Shown here one piece after another: positions 17,522 through 28,095 of a DNA stretch of 64,000 bases (position 1 is the first letter of the stretch; every line of letters starts with the position of its first letter). The notes under the pieces were generated by a model. That model was given only the letters and a program-made list of their open reading frames with translations, had not been told where the DNA came from and did no database searches. The DNA comes from Nocardioides sp. GY 10127 (lineage in GTDB: Bacteria; Actinomycetota; Actinomycetes; Propionibacteriales; Nocardioidaceae), in the NCBI RefSeq assembly GCF_004919085.1, contig NZ_STGL01000007.1:186001-250000 (forward strand). The letters are read 5' to 3'. Position numbers and translations under genes: made by a program.

Positions 17522-18685
17522 ATGAGCACGCTCGCCCTCCTGATCCTCCTCGTCGCCGTGGTCGGCGTGGCCCTGATCGGCCTCGTCATCGGCCTGGTCG
17601 TCGCCCGCCGCAAGCCGGCGCCGCTGCCCGAGAGCCACTCCGAGCGGCTGGTCCCGCCCCCCGCGGGGCTCGAGGAGGTCGAGCCGACGGAGGCGGAGGC
17701 CGTCGAGCCCGAGGACGTCCCGGGGGTCGCCCCGGAGACCGAGCCCGAGCCCGAGCCGGCCCTGGACCGCCCGGAGGCCCCGGCCTCCCGCCTGGTCCGC
17801 CTGCGCCAGCGCCTGGCCGGCTCGCAGAGCGCGCTCGGCCGTGGCCTGCTGGCGCTGCTCTCCCGCGACTCCCTCGACGAGGACACGTGGGAGTCGATCG
17901 AGGACACCCTGCTCACCGCCGACATCGGGGTCGCGGCGACCACCGAGCTCGTCGAGAAGCTGCGCACCCGTCTGCGGGTCGAGGGCGGCGGCGACGCGCG
18001 GACGGTGCTGCGCGAGGAGCTGGTCGCGCTGATCGGCGCCGACACCGACCGGTCGCTGGCCGTCTCCGGCGCGGGGGACACCCCGGGCGTCGTCCTCGTC
18101 GTCGGCGTCAACGGCGCCGGGAAGACCACCACCGTCGGCAAGATCGCCCGCATCCTCGTCGCCCAGGAGCGCACCGTGGTGCTGGGCGCGGCCGACACGT
18201 TCCGTGCGGCCGCGGCCGAGCAGCTCACGACCTGGGGCGACCGGGTGGGCGTCCCCGTCGTGCGGGGCGAGGAGGGGGCCGACCCGGCCAGCGTGGCCTA
18301 CCGCGCGGTCGACGCCGGCGCCGAGCAGGGCGTCGACACGGTGCTCGTGGACACGGCCGGCCGTCTGCAGAACAAGAAGGGGCTCATGGACGAGCTCGGC
18401 AAGGTCAAGCGGGTGGTCGAGAAGAAGGCGCCGGTGACCGAGACGCTGCTCGTCCTCGACGCGACCACGGGCCAGAACGGCCTCGTCCAGGCGCGCGTCT
18501 TCGCGGAGGCCGTGGACGTCACCGGCATCGTGCTCACCAAGCTCGACGGGTCCGCGAAGGGCGGCATCGTCGTGGCGGTGCAGCGCGAGCTCGGCGTCCC
18601 CGTGAAGCTGGTGGGCCTCGGCGAGGGGCCCGACGACCTGGCCCCGTTCGACGCGGGCGCCTTCGTCGACGCCCTCCTGGGCTGA
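17522..18685 (+). CDS. ftsY: Signal recognition particle receptor FtsY
   Basis: FtsY docks the signal recognition particle and its ribosome at the membrane. The 387-residue form has an N-terminal transmembrane helix (residues 3-26), an acidic linker rich in Glu and Pro to about 85, and the NG GTPase domain with GVNGAGKTTTVGK near 194-206, DTAGR and TKLDGSAKGG. A membrane helix at the start is typical of actinobacterial FtsY. The ATG at 17522 is six bases after a TTGGAT hexamer, a leaderless layout. Its partner Ffh is encoded at 23471-25027. Confidence 0.95.
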   Translation: MSTLALLILLVAVVGVALIGLVIGLVVARRKPAPLPESHSERLVPPPAGLEEVEPTEAEAVEPEDVPGVAPETEPEPEPALDRPEAPASRLVRLRQRLAGSQSALGRGLLALLSRDSLDEDTWESIEDTLLTADIGVAATTELVEKLRTRLRVEGGGDARTVLREELVALIGADTDRSLAVSGAGDTPGVVLVVGVNGAGKTTTVGKIARILVAQERTVVLGAADTFRAAAAEQLTTWGDRVGVPVVRGEEGADPASVAYRAVDAGAEQGVDTVLVDTAGRLQNKKGLMDELGKVKRVVEKKAPVTETLLVLDATTGQNGLVQARVFAEAVDVTGIVLTKLDGSAKGGIVVAVQRELGVPVKLVGLGEGPDDLAPFDAGAFVDALLG

Positions 18686-18763
18686 CGGGGAACGCCGGCG
18701 CTTCCCCCAGATGAGGGGACCCACACGTCCACCTGAGATCGTTCAGCCACTTGTAACACAACG

Positions 18764-18788
18764 AGGTAACTCGTTACCTGTGTGAAAC
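18764..18788 (+). promoter_or_regulatory. GlnR-like box and palindrome upstream of amt
   Basis: A perfect inverted repeat AGGTAAC-TC-GTTACCT fills 18764-18779. Its right arm begins the pattern GTTAC-n6-GAAAC (18773-18788), matching the GTNAC-n6-GNAAC half-box reported for actinobacterial GlnR. Another GTAAC lies at 18753-18757. The elements are 120-160 bases before the amt start, in the 225-base gap after ftsY, where nitrogen control of amt-glnK-glnD would be expected. Confidence 0.55.
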
Positions 18789-18910
18789 AAACCCGGTGGA
18801 GTCGCGAAATCTGGGGTGACGAAGGTTTCGTCCGAACCGGGGCCGGTTCGCGATCGACAGTGCAGTCAGCCGCTCGAGCCCGTCCCCCTTCCGACTCACT
18901 GGAGGTATTG

Positions 18911-20523
<1,613 letters not shown>

Positions 20524-20552
20524 GCACCCGGACGCCAGCAGCGTTCCAGTGA

Positions 20553-21053
<501 letters not shown>

Positions 21054-21088
21054 GCCCGCCCCTGAGCCCACGCTCGATGTTCCACGCT

Positions 21089-21143
21089 GACGCCCGCCCC
21101 CGCGAGCGTCCCGGCACCGCCGGGCACTCGCGGGGCGGGCGTC
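21089..21143 (+). terminator. Long compound hairpin between glnB and glnD
   Basis: The outer arms 21089-21106 and 21127-21143 pair over 17 bases with a single bulged C, and an inner stem CCCGGC/GCCGGG (21110-21115 with 21119-21124) extends it. It ends 31 bases before the glnD start, so glnD is either read through or has its own weak promoter. Confidence 0.55.
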
Positions 21144-21174
21144 GCGCGTTCCACACCCCCGACGGAAGGGACCG

Positions 21175-23409
21175 ATGACCGCCGAGGAGCGCACCAGGCG
21201 CACCGCCGAGGCCGACGCGCTGTGCGAGAGCGCCTACGAGAAGTCCGGGGGCACGCCGCACGGCATGGCCCTCGTGGCGGTCGGAGGCTACGGACGCCGC
21301 GAGCTGGCGCCGTTCTCGGACCTCGACGTCGTCCTCGTCCACGACGAGTCCACCGACCCGGGCGAGGTCGCCTCACAGGTCTGGTACCCGCTCTGGGACT
21401 CGGGGGTGAACCTCGACCACTCGGTCCGGCTGCTCCCCGAGATGCTGACGGCCGCGCAGGCCGACCTCAAGGTGGCCCTCGGCCTGCTCGACCTGCGCCA
21501 CCTCGCCGGCGACCCCAGCCTCACGCTGCGGCTGCGCACGGCCGTCCTGGCGCAGTGGCGGCGCGACGCCCGCGACCGCCTCCCCGACCTCGCTGCGATG
21601 GTGCGCAAGCGCCACGAGCTGATGGGCGAGCTCGGCCACCGCTCGGTTCCCGACGTGAAGGAGTCGGCGGGCGGCCTGCGCGACGCCACCGTCCTCAAGG
21701 CCCTCACCGCGACCTGGCTGGTCGACGTGCCGCACGCCGAGCTCGAGGTCAGCCGCCAGCAGCTGCTGGACGTGCGCGACCTCGTGCACGGGGTGGCCGG
21801 CCGCGCGGTCGACCGCATCTCCCCGGAGATGTGGAGCGACCTGGCCACCGGCCTCGACCTCCCCGACGCGCGCAGCGCGCAGGTCCACGTCCGGGCCATC
21901 GGCCGGCGCATCACCCACCTGTCCCGCCTCACCTGGCGGCGCGTGGACGACGTCCTGCGACGGCCCCGCACCACCGGCCCGCGCCGGCCGCAGCTGACCA
22001 CGGTCGCCCCTGGCGTCGCCCTCTCCGGGGCCGAGATCGTCCTGGACCGCGGCGCCGACCCGCGCAAGGACCCGCTGCTCCTCCTCCGCGCGGCCGCCGA
22101 GGCGGCCGAGCGCGACGTCCTGCTGGCGCCGCCCACGGCGGGGCGCCTGGCCCGGGACGCCGCCCCGCTGCCCGACCCGTGGCCCGACGAGGCCCGCCAG
22201 CTGCTGGTGCGCCTGCTCGCCGCCGGCCCGAGCCTCCTGCCCGTGTGGGAGACGCTCGAGGAGACCGGCGCCCTGAACAAGATCCTCCCCGAGTGGGAGC
22301 GCATCCGGCTGCTCCCGCACGCCTCGGCCATCCACCGGTTCACCGTCGACCGGCACGTGGTGGAGACCTGCATCGAGGCCTCGGCGCTGATCCGGCACGT
22401 GAGCCGGCCCGACGTCCTCATGGTGGCGTCGCTGCTGCACGACATCGGCAAGGGCGGGCTCACCGAGCACAGCGTCGCGGGGGAGCCCGTGGCCCGCGAG
22501 GTGGCGACCCGGATGGGGTTCGCGCCCGACTCGGTCGAGCTCATCGCGCAGCTCGTGCGCTGGCACCTCCTCCTCTCCGAGACCGCCACCACGCGCGACC
22601 CCGACGACCCGGCGACCGTGGAGCTCGTCGTGCGGCACGTGGGCAGCCCCGAGGCGCTGGAGCTGCTCACCGCCCTCACCCAGGCCGACGCCAGCGCCGC
22701 CTCCCCGCAGGCGTGGTCCTCGTGGCGCTCCCAGCTCGTCCTCGACCTGTCCCGGCGGGTGGGCCGGGCGCTGGAGGAGGGCCGGATGCCGACGGCGCCG
22801 GAGGTGCCCGACACCGACGTGCCCCGTGAGGTCCTCGAGGGCGGCTTCACGATCACGGCCGAGGCCGGCGAGGCGGGGGGCTCGCTCGTCCACGTCCTGG
22901 CCCCCGACCGGGTGGGGCTGCTGGCCGACCTGGCCGGGCTGTTCGCGCTCCACCGCATCCCGGTCCGCTCCGCGCGCGTCTGGCACCAGGACGGGGTGGG
23001 CGTGTCCCACTGGCACCTGGGCCAGGAGTCCGTCGACGTCGGCTTCCTGCGCAGCAAGCTGGCCGCCATCTTCGAGGGGCGCGTGGAGCCCTCCGAGCGG
23101 CTGCGGATCCACGACCCGGCCCGGCTCGCCCCCACGGTCCAGGTGCGGGGGGACGCCTCGCGCACCTCGACCGTCCTGGAGGTGCGGGCCGCCGACCAGC
23201 CGGGCGTCGTCTACCTGGTCTGCACGACGCTGGCCGCCATGGACATCGACGTGCGCAGCGCCCACGTCGACACCCTCGGGCCGCAGGCGGTGGACGTGTT
23301 CTACCTCCAGGAGGCGGGCGCCGGCGCGCTCTCGGAGCTGCGGGCGGCCGACGCGGCCCACGCCGTGCGTGCGGCCCTCACGGGCGGCAGACCCACCGAG
23401 GGTCGGTAG
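21175..23409 (+). CDS. glnD: [Protein-PII] uridylyl/adenylyltransferase GlnD
   Basis: GlnD adds and removes a nucleotide on the PII T-loop in response to glutamine. The 744-residue protein has the nucleotidyltransferase motif GGYGRREL followed by SDLD (about 37-51), a GlnD-type middle helical domain, an HD hydrolase motif LLHDIGKGG near 420, and two C-terminal ACT domains (about 570-640 and 665-744) that sense glutamine. The region before the first motif is shorter than in most GlnD proteins, but the hairpin just upstream leaves no room for an earlier start. The ATG has GGAAGG before it. It completes the amt-PII-PII-glnD block. Confidence 0.93.
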   Translation: MTAEERTRRTAEADALCESAYEKSGGTPHGMALVAVGGYGRRELAPFSDLDVVLVHDESTDPGEVASQVWYPLWDSGVNLDHSVRLLPEMLTAAQADLKVALGLLDLRHLAGDPSLTLRLRTAVLAQWRRDARDRLPDLAAMVRKRHELMGELGHRSVPDVKESAGGLRDATVLKALTATWLVDVPHAELEVSRQQLLDVRDLVHGVAGRAVDRISPEMWSDLATGLDLPDARSAQVHVRAIGRRITHLSRLTWRRVDDVLRRPRTTGPRRPQLTTVAPGVALSGAEIVLDRGADPRKDPLLLLRAAAEAAERDVLLAPPTAGRLARDAAPLPDPWPDEARQLLVRLLAAGPSLLPVWETLEETGALNKILPEWERIRLLPHASAIHRFTVDRHVVETCIEASALIRHVSRPDVLMVASLLHDIGKGGLTEHSVAGEPVAREVATRMGFAPDSVELIAQLVRWHLLLSETATTRDPDDPATVELVVRHVGSPEALELLTALTQADASAASPQAWSSWRSQLVLDLSRRVGRALEEGRMPTAPEVPDTDVPREVLEGGFTITAEAGEAGGSLVHVLAPDRVGLLADLAGLFALHRIPVRSARVWHQDGVGVSHWHLGQESVDVGFLRSKLAAIFEGRVEPSERLRIHDPARLAPTVQVRGDASRTSTVLEVRAADQPGVVYLVCTTLAAMDIDVRSAHVDTLGPQAVDVFYLQEAGAGALSELRAADAAHAVRAALTGGRPTEGR

Positions 23410-23412
23410 GCT
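23407..23412 (+). promoter_or_regulatory. Candidate -10 element for ffh
   Basis: TAGGCT overlaps the glnD stop and lies about 59 bases before the ffh start, so the ffh mRNA would have a leader of about 50 bases. No clear -35 is visible inside glnD. Confidence 0.4.
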
Positions 23413-23470
23413 GTGACCTCGCGCCGGACTCCGGCGCGCGCACCACCCACCGACTCCACGAGGGACACCT

Positions 23471-25027
23471 GTGTTCGCCACCCTGTCCGACCGGCTCGCC
23501 GACACCTTCAAGAACCTCCGGGGGAAGGGTCGGCTCTCCGAGGCCGACATCGACGCCACCGCGCGTGAGATCCGCATCGCGCTGCTCGAGGCCGACGTCG
23601 CCCTGCCCGTGGTCAAGGAGTTCGTGGCCGCGGTCAAGGAGCGCGCCCGCGGCGAGGAGGTCAGCGGGGCGCTGAACCCCGCCCAGCAGGTCGTCAAGAT
23701 CGTCCACGACGAGCTGGTGACGATCCTCGGTGGCGAGACCCGCCGCCTGCGCTACGCCAAGACCGGCCCGACCGTGATCATGCTCGCGGGCCTCCAGGGC
23801 GCCGGCAAGACCACGCTGGCGGCCAAGCTCGCGCTGTGGCTCAAGGAGCAGGGCAAGACCCCGCTGCTCGTCGCCTGCGACCTCCAGCGCCCCAACGCCG
23901 TCAACCAGCTCCAGGTCAACGGCCAGCGCGTCGGCGTGCCGGTGTTCGCCCCGGAGCCGGGCAACGGCGTCGGCGACCCCGTGGCGGTCGCCCAGGCCTC
24001 CATCGAGGAGGCCAAGCGGACGCTGCACGACGTCGTCATCGTCGACACCGCCGGTCGCCTCGGCATCGACGCGGAGCTGATGCAGCAGGCCGCCGACATC
24101 CGGGCCGCCGTCAACCCCGACGAGGTCCTCTTCGTCGTCGACGCGATGATCGGCCAGGACGCGGTCACGACCGCCCAGGCGTTCCTCGAGGGCGTCGGCT
24201 ACGACGGCGTCGTCCTCACCAAGCTCGACGGCGACGCCCGCGGTGGTGCCGCGCTCTCGATCGTCTCGCTCACCGGCAAGCCGGTCATGTTCGCCTCCAA
24301 CGGCGAGAAGCCGAGCGACTTCGACCTGTTCCACCCCGACCGGATGGCCTCCCGCATCCTCGACATGGGTGACGTCCTCACCCTCATCGAGCAGGCGGAG
24401 AAGGCCTTCGACGCCGAGCAGGCGGCCAAGGCCGCGGCGAAGCTCAGCGGCCAGGGCGGCGAGTTCACCCTCGACGACTTCCTCGAGCAGATGCAGCAGC
24501 TGCGCAAGCTCGGCTCGATGTCGAAGATCATGGGGATGCTCCCGGGCATGGGGCAATTCCGTGAGCAGCTCGAGAACTTCGACGAGCGCGAGATCGACCG
24601 CATCCAGGCCGTCATCTACTCGATGACCCCGGCCGAGCGCGCGAACCCCAAGATCATCGACGGCTCCCGTCGTAAGCGCATCGCGGCCGGCTGCGGCCGC
24701 ACCGTCACCGACGTCAACCAGCTCGTCGACCGGTTCTTCGAGGCCCGCAAGATGATGATGTCGATGGCCCGCGGCGGCGGCATGCCGGGCATGCCCGGGA
24801 TGCCGGGCATGGGCATGCCGGGCGCCGGCAAGCGCGGCAAGGCCAAGCAGCAGCCCAAGCGGGGCAAGGGTGCCAAGCGCGGCTCCGGCAACCCCGCCAA
24901 GGCAGCGGCGAAGAAGTCCGGCAACCCGGCCGCGACGGGCAACCCGTTCGGCGGCGGCGAGATCGACTACGAGAAGGCGGCGGCCGAGCTCAACCTGCCG
25001 TCCGACTTCTCCAAGTTCTTGAAGTGA
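23471..25027 (+). CDS. ffh: Signal recognition particle protein Ffh
   Basis: Ffh binds signal peptides on the ribosome together with 4.5S RNA and delivers them to FtsY. The 518-residue protein has the N helical bundle, the GTPase domain with GLQGAGKTT near 107-115, DTAGR and TKLDGDARGG, and a methionine-rich M domain. The C-terminal tail carries a repeated GMPGMPGMPGMGMPG stretch and a basic Lys/Ala/Gly segment, longer than in many bacteria. A GTG start at 23471 follows GAGGGA. It overlaps the next gene by four bases. Confidence 0.96.
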   Translation: MFATLSDRLADTFKNLRGKGRLSEADIDATAREIRIALLEADVALPVVKEFVAAVKERARGEEVSGALNPAQQVVKIVHDELVTILGGETRRLRYAKTGPTVIMLAGLQGAGKTTLAAKLALWLKEQGKTPLLVACDLQRPNAVNQLQVNGQRVGVPVFAPEPGNGVGDPVAVAQASIEEAKRTLHDVVIVDTAGRLGIDAELMQQAADIRAAVNPDEVLFVVDAMIGQDAVTTAQAFLEGVGYDGVVLTKLDGDARGGAALSIVSLTGKPVMFASNGEKPSDFDLFHPDRMASRILDMGDVLTLIEQAEKAFDAEQAAKAAAKLSGQGGEFTLDDFLEQMQQLRKLGSMSKIMGMLPGMGQFREQLENFDEREIDRIQAVIYSMTPAERANPKIIDGSRRKRIAAGCGRTVTDVNQLVDRFFEARKMMMSMARGGGMPGMPGMPGMGMPGAGKRGKAKQQPKRGKGAKRGSGNPAKAAAKKSGNPAATGNPFGGGEIDYEKAAAELNLPSDFSKFLK

Positions 25028-25395
25028 GCCTGACCGTCGTCGTCGACGGCGCCAACGTCGTCGGCGCCCGGGCGGACGGCTGGTGGAAGGACCGGGCGGG
25101 TGCCGCGCTGCGCCTGCACGAGGCGCTGCTCACCGCGGACGTCCCCGGCGACGAGGTCGTGCTCGTCCTGGAGGGCGGCGCCAAGGCCGGCGTCCGGGCG
25201 GGCAAGGACGCGCACGTGCGCACCGTGCACGCGCCGAAGGACGGCGACTCCACGATCCTGGCGGAGGCCCGGCGGGCCGTCGACAAGGGCCGGCGGGTGC
25301 TGGCCGTGACCGCGGACCGGGCGCTGGCCGCGAACCTGCACGGCGTCGGCGCGGACGTCGTGGGGCCGACCTGGCTCCTCGACCAGCTCGGCTGA
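25024..25395 (+). CDS. Predicted NYN/PIN-like nuclease-fold protein
   Basis: A 123-residue protein beginning LTVVVDGANVVGARADGWWKDR, with KDGDST in the middle and VTADRALAANL near the end. The first Asp and the later acidic residues are arranged as in small PIN/NYN-type RNases, so a metal-dependent RNA-processing role is plausible but not shown. Homologues next to ffh in actinobacteria carry varied annotations, including NTP pyrophosphohydrolase. The GTG overlaps the ffh stop (GTGA), so it is translationally coupled to ffh. A small inverted repeat (CGCCCC/GGGGCG, 25414-25428) follows it. Confidence 0.65.
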   Translation: MSLTVVVDGANVVGARADGWWKDRAGAALRLHEALLTADVPGDEVVLVLEGGAKAGVRAGKDAHVRTVHAPKDGDSTILAEARRAVDKGRRVLAVTADRALAANLHGVGADVVGPTWLLDQLG

Positions 25396-25439
25396 GGGAC
25401 GCACCGGCCGAGGCGCCCCCGAGGGGCGGCCCACGGCGC

Positions 25440-25445
25440 TAGGTT
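25440..25445 (+). promoter_or_regulatory. Leaderless-type -10 element for the amidohydrolase gene
   Basis: TAGGTT ends six bases before the ATG at 25452 and no ribosome site is present, the same geometry as at 10403-10408. Confidence 0.5.
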
Positions 25446-25451
25446 CGGACC

Positions 25452-26534
25452 ATGAGCGTGATGCGGTTCACCGGTCCGGTCCTGCCCGACGGCGAGAGCC
25501 GCGAGGTCCACGTCGTCGACGGGCGGGTGACGTTCGAGCCGCACCCGGGCGCGGACGTGGTGGCGAGAGGCTGGATCGTGCCGGGCCTGGTCGACGCCCA
25601 CAACCACCTCGGCCTCGAGGACGGCGGCGCCGTGGAGGACCCGGCCGAGATCGAGGCCCAGGCCGTCGCCGACCGCGACACCGGCGTCCTCCTGCTGCGC
25701 GACTGCGGCTCGCCCGCCGACACCCGGTGGGTGCAGGCCCGCGAGGACCTGCCGGTGCTGGTCCGGGCGGGCCGGCACGTGGCGCGCACCCGGCGCTACA
25801 TCCGCCACTACGCCCACGAGGTCGAGCCGGAGGACCTGGCCGCGGCCGTGGCCCGCGAGGCCCGCGCGGGCGACGGTTGGGTGAAGCTGGTGGGGGACTG
25901 GATCTCGCGTGAGACCGGTGACCTCTCGCCGTCCTTCGGGCCCGACACGTTCGCCTCCGCGATCGAGGCCGCCCACGTCGAGGGGGCGAAGGTGACCGCC
26001 CACTGCTTCGGCCGCGAGGTGCTCCAGGGCCTCCTGGACGCCGGGATCGACTGCCTCGAGCACGGCACCGGCCTCTCGACCGACCAGCTGGACCAGATGG
26101 CGGCCTCCGGCGTGGCCCTGGTCCCGACCGTCCTGCAGACCGGCAAGTTCCCGACCTTCTCCGCGCAGGGCCGCGACAAGTTCCCCGCGTACTCGGCGAC
26201 GATGGACGAGCTGTACGCGCAGCGCCGCGACGTCCTGCTCGCCGCCCACGAGGCCGGCGTCGACCTGTTCGTCGGCTCCGACGGCGGCGGCACCGGCCGG
26301 CACGGCTACCTGGGGGAGGAGATCGCCGCCATGGTCGGGATGGGCCTGCCGGCCGCGGACGTCGTCGCCGCCGCGTCCTGGAAGGGGCGCTCGTGGCTGG
26401 GCTTCGCCGGCGTCGAGGAGGGCGCGCAGGCGGACTTCCTGGTGCTCGACCGCGACCCGCGGCTCGACCCCTCGGCCCTCACCGAGCCGGTGTGCGTGGT
26501 GCTGCGCGGGCGCGTGGTCGCGGGCCGTGGCTGA
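25452..26534 (+). CDS. Amidohydrolase family protein (imidazolonepropionase/prolidase-like)
   Basis: A 360-residue metal-dependent hydrolase. It has the amidohydrolase TIM-barrel landmarks: VDAHNHLG near residues 44-51 for the first metal histidines, a lysine strand around [15 protein letters not shown] and EHGTG for the later histidines, and the catalytic aspartate in [13 protein letters not shown]. The C-terminal [12 protein letters not shown] is the usual family ending. The substrate cannot be read from sequence; imidazolonepropionase- or prolidase-like cyclic amide or dipeptide hydrolysis is possible. It is monocistronic with its own leaderless promoter, between the ffh pair and the rpsP operon. 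Confidence 0.78.
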   Translation: MSVMRFTGPVLPDGESREVHVVDGRVTFEPHPGADVVARGWIVPGLVDAHNHLGLEDGGAVEDPAEIEAQAVADRDTGVLLLRDCGSPADTRWVQAREDLPVLVRAGRHVARTRRYIRHYAHEVEPEDLAAAVAREARAGDGWVKLVGDWISRETGDLSPSFGPDTFASAIEAAHVEGAKVTAHCFGREVLQGLLDAGIDCLEHGTGLSTDQLDQMAASGVALVPTVLQTGKFPTFSAQGRDKFPAYSATMDELYAQRRDVLLAAHEAGVDLFVGSDGGGTGRHGYLGEEIAAMVGMGLPAADVVAAASWKGRSWLGFAGVEEGAQADFLVLDRDPRLDPSALTEPVCVVLRGRVVAGRG

Positions 26535-26710
26535 CCTGCGCCGGCGGATTGGCCCCGGTGCGGGGCCGCATGGCAACATGGGCGGCTGAGTCCTGCCCCG
26601 GGGGAACCCTCTCACTCCGCCGAGGCAGAGCCCATCGGGCCCTCGCCACGGTATCCCCACCTGGAAGCGCGGGCTCACACCACACGACCTCTAGAGGAGA
26701 CACCACAACC

Positions 26711-27157
26711 GTGGCCGTCAAGATCCGTCTGAAGCGCCTGGGCAAGATCCGGGTGCCGCAGTACCGCATCGTCATCGTCGACTCCCGCAAGAAGCGCGAC
26801 GGCAAGGTGATCGAGGAGATCGGCAAGTACCACCCCAAGGAGGACCCGTCGTACATCGACGTCGTCTCCGACCGGGCGCAGTACTGGCTGGGCGTCGGCG
26901 CGCAGCCGACCGAGGCCGTCGAGGCCATCCTCAAGATCACCGGTGACTGGCAGAAGTTCAAGGGCCTCCCGGGCGCCGAGGGCACCCTCAAGGTCGCCCC
27001 GCCGAAGCCGGACAAGCTCGCCCTCTTCAACGAGGCGCTCAAGGAGGCCCACGGCAGCAACGCCGAGGCCGTGACGCCCGCGAAGAAGGCCGAGCCCAAG
27101 GCCGAGAAGGCCGAGGAGAAGGCCGAGGAGCCCGCCGCGACCGAGGGCGAGGCCTGA
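26711..27157 (+). CDS. rpsP: 30S ribosomal protein S16
   Basis: S16 is a small-subunit assembly protein. The conserved part ([22 protein letters not shown] and the following 65 or so residues) is normal, followed by a 60-residue tail rich in Ala, Glu and Lys, so the product is 148 residues instead of the usual 80-90; such tails are common in actinobacterial S16. A strong AGAGGAG site precedes the GTG at 26711. It starts the rpsP-khpA-rimM-trmD-rplS ribosome block. The 177 bases upstream show no clear promoter hexamers. Confidence 0.96.
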   Translation: MAVKIRLKRLGKIRVPQYRIVIVDSRKKRDGKVIEEIGKYHPKEDPSYIDVVSDRAQYWLGVGAQPTEAVEAILKITGDWQKFKGLPGAEGTLKVAPPKPDKLALFNEALKEAHGSNAEAVTPAKKAEPKAEKAEEKAEEPAATEGEA

Positions 27158-27162
27158 GCGTC

Positions 27163-27405
27163 GTGCTCGCCGAGGCCCTCGAGCACCTGGTGCGCGGCGT
27201 CGTGGACAACCCCGACGAGGTGAGCGTCCGCGACAAGCAGCTGCGTCGCGGCTCCGTCCTCGAGGTCCGGGTCCACCCGGACGACCTCGGGAAGGTGATC
27301 GGCCGCCACGGCCGCACCGCCACGGCGTTCCGCACCGTGATCAGCGGCCTCGCCGGCAAGGACGGTGCGCGCGTCGACTTCGTCGACACCGACCGTCGTC
27401 GCTGA
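27163..27405 (+). CDS. khpA: KH-domain RNA-binding protein KhpA
   Basis: An 80-residue single KH domain with the RNA-binding GxxG loop as GRHG, preceded by VHPDDLGKVI. KhpA pairs with KhpB in other bacteria to bind many RNAs, and it is almost always encoded between rpsP and rimM, as here. The GTG at 27163 is six bases after the rpsP stop. A 17-bp hairpin follows. Confidence 0.92.
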   Translation: MLAEALEHLVRGVVDNPDEVSVRDKQLRRGSVLEVRVHPDDLGKVIGRHGRTATAFRTVISGLAGKDGARVDFVDTDRRR

Positions 27406-27426
27406 GCCGCCACCCGGCACCAGCAC

Positions 27427-27466
27427 CGACCCGCGTGACGCAGCTCCGACTGCGTCACGCGGGTCG
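27427..27466 (+). terminator. Perfect 17-bp hairpin between khpA and rimM
   Basis: Arms 27427-27443 and 27450-27466 are exactly complementary around a six-base loop, 21 bases after the khpA stop, followed by TCTGCGTT. It lies within what is normally one ribosomal operon, so it may act as a partial terminator that lowers rimM-trmD expression relative to rpsP, or as an mRNA end-protecting stem. Confidence 0.6.
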
Positions 27467-27544
27467 TCTGCGTTGAGGGCCCGCGCCCGTCGACGTCCCG
27501 AGCCCACCCCGTCACACCCGGCCACACCACCAGTCAGGAGCACC

Positions 27545-28093
27545 GTGCCCGAGACCATCGAGGTCCTCGTCGGACGCCTCGGGAAGCCGCACGGCATCCG
27601 CGGCGAGATCACCGTCGACGTGCGCACCGACTCGCCCGAGCTGCGCTTCGCCCCCGGGGCGGTGCTGCGCGCGCAGGCGCCCCGCGGCTCCGCCTGGACC
27701 GGCACGAGCCTCACCGTGCGCCGTGCGCGGTCGCACTCCGGCGTCCTGCTGGTCTCCTTCGAGGAGGTGGCCGACCGGAGCGCCGCGGAGGCGGTCCGTG
27801 GGGTGCTCCTGCACGCCACGCTCCCCGCGGACGAGCGGCCGGAGGACCCCGAGGAGTTCTACGACCACCAGCTCGAGGGGCTGACGGTGCTCGACACCGA
27901 GGGCGTCGAGCACGGCACCGTCACCCGGCTCGTGCACGGGGGAGCGCAGGACCTGCTGGCCGTGCGCACGGCCCACGGGGAGCGGCTGGTGCCGTTCGTC
28001 ACCGCGCTCGTGCCCGAGGTCGACCTGGACGCCGGCCGCGTGGTCGTGGCCGACCGGCCGGGCCTGCTCGTGCCGCTGCCCGACGAGGACTGA
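27545..28093 (+). CDS. rimM: Ribosome maturation factor RimM
   Basis: RimM helps 30S assembly around S19 and 16S rRNA processing. The 182-residue protein opens with [16 protein letters not shown], the N-terminal RimM domain, and continues into a PRC-barrel with [11 protein letters not shown] and a late [20 protein letters not shown] site lies just upstream of the GTG at 27545. trmD begins two bases after its stop. Confidence 0.94.
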   Translation: MPETIEVLVGRLGKPHGIRGEITVDVRTDSPELRFAPGAVLRAQAPRGSAWTGTSLTVRRARSHSGVLLVSFEEVADRSAAEAVRGVLLHATLPADERPEDPEEFYDHQLEGLTVLDTEGVEHGTVTRLVHGGAQDLLAVRTAHGERLVPFVTALVPEVDLDAGRVVVADRPGLLVPLPDED

Positions 28094-28095
28094 CC

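Noticed and set aside
18782..18910. An earlier ATG-like start for amt near 18782
   Set aside because: The extra 43 residues are hydrophilic, unlike any Amt, and run through the GlnR-like box; the GGAGG site selects the GTG at 18911.
25024..25395. Naming the gene after ffh as a MutT or NTP pyrophosphohydrolase
   Set aside because: There is no Nudix box or MazG-type motif; the DGANVVG start and spaced aspartates fit a PIN/NYN-like fold better.
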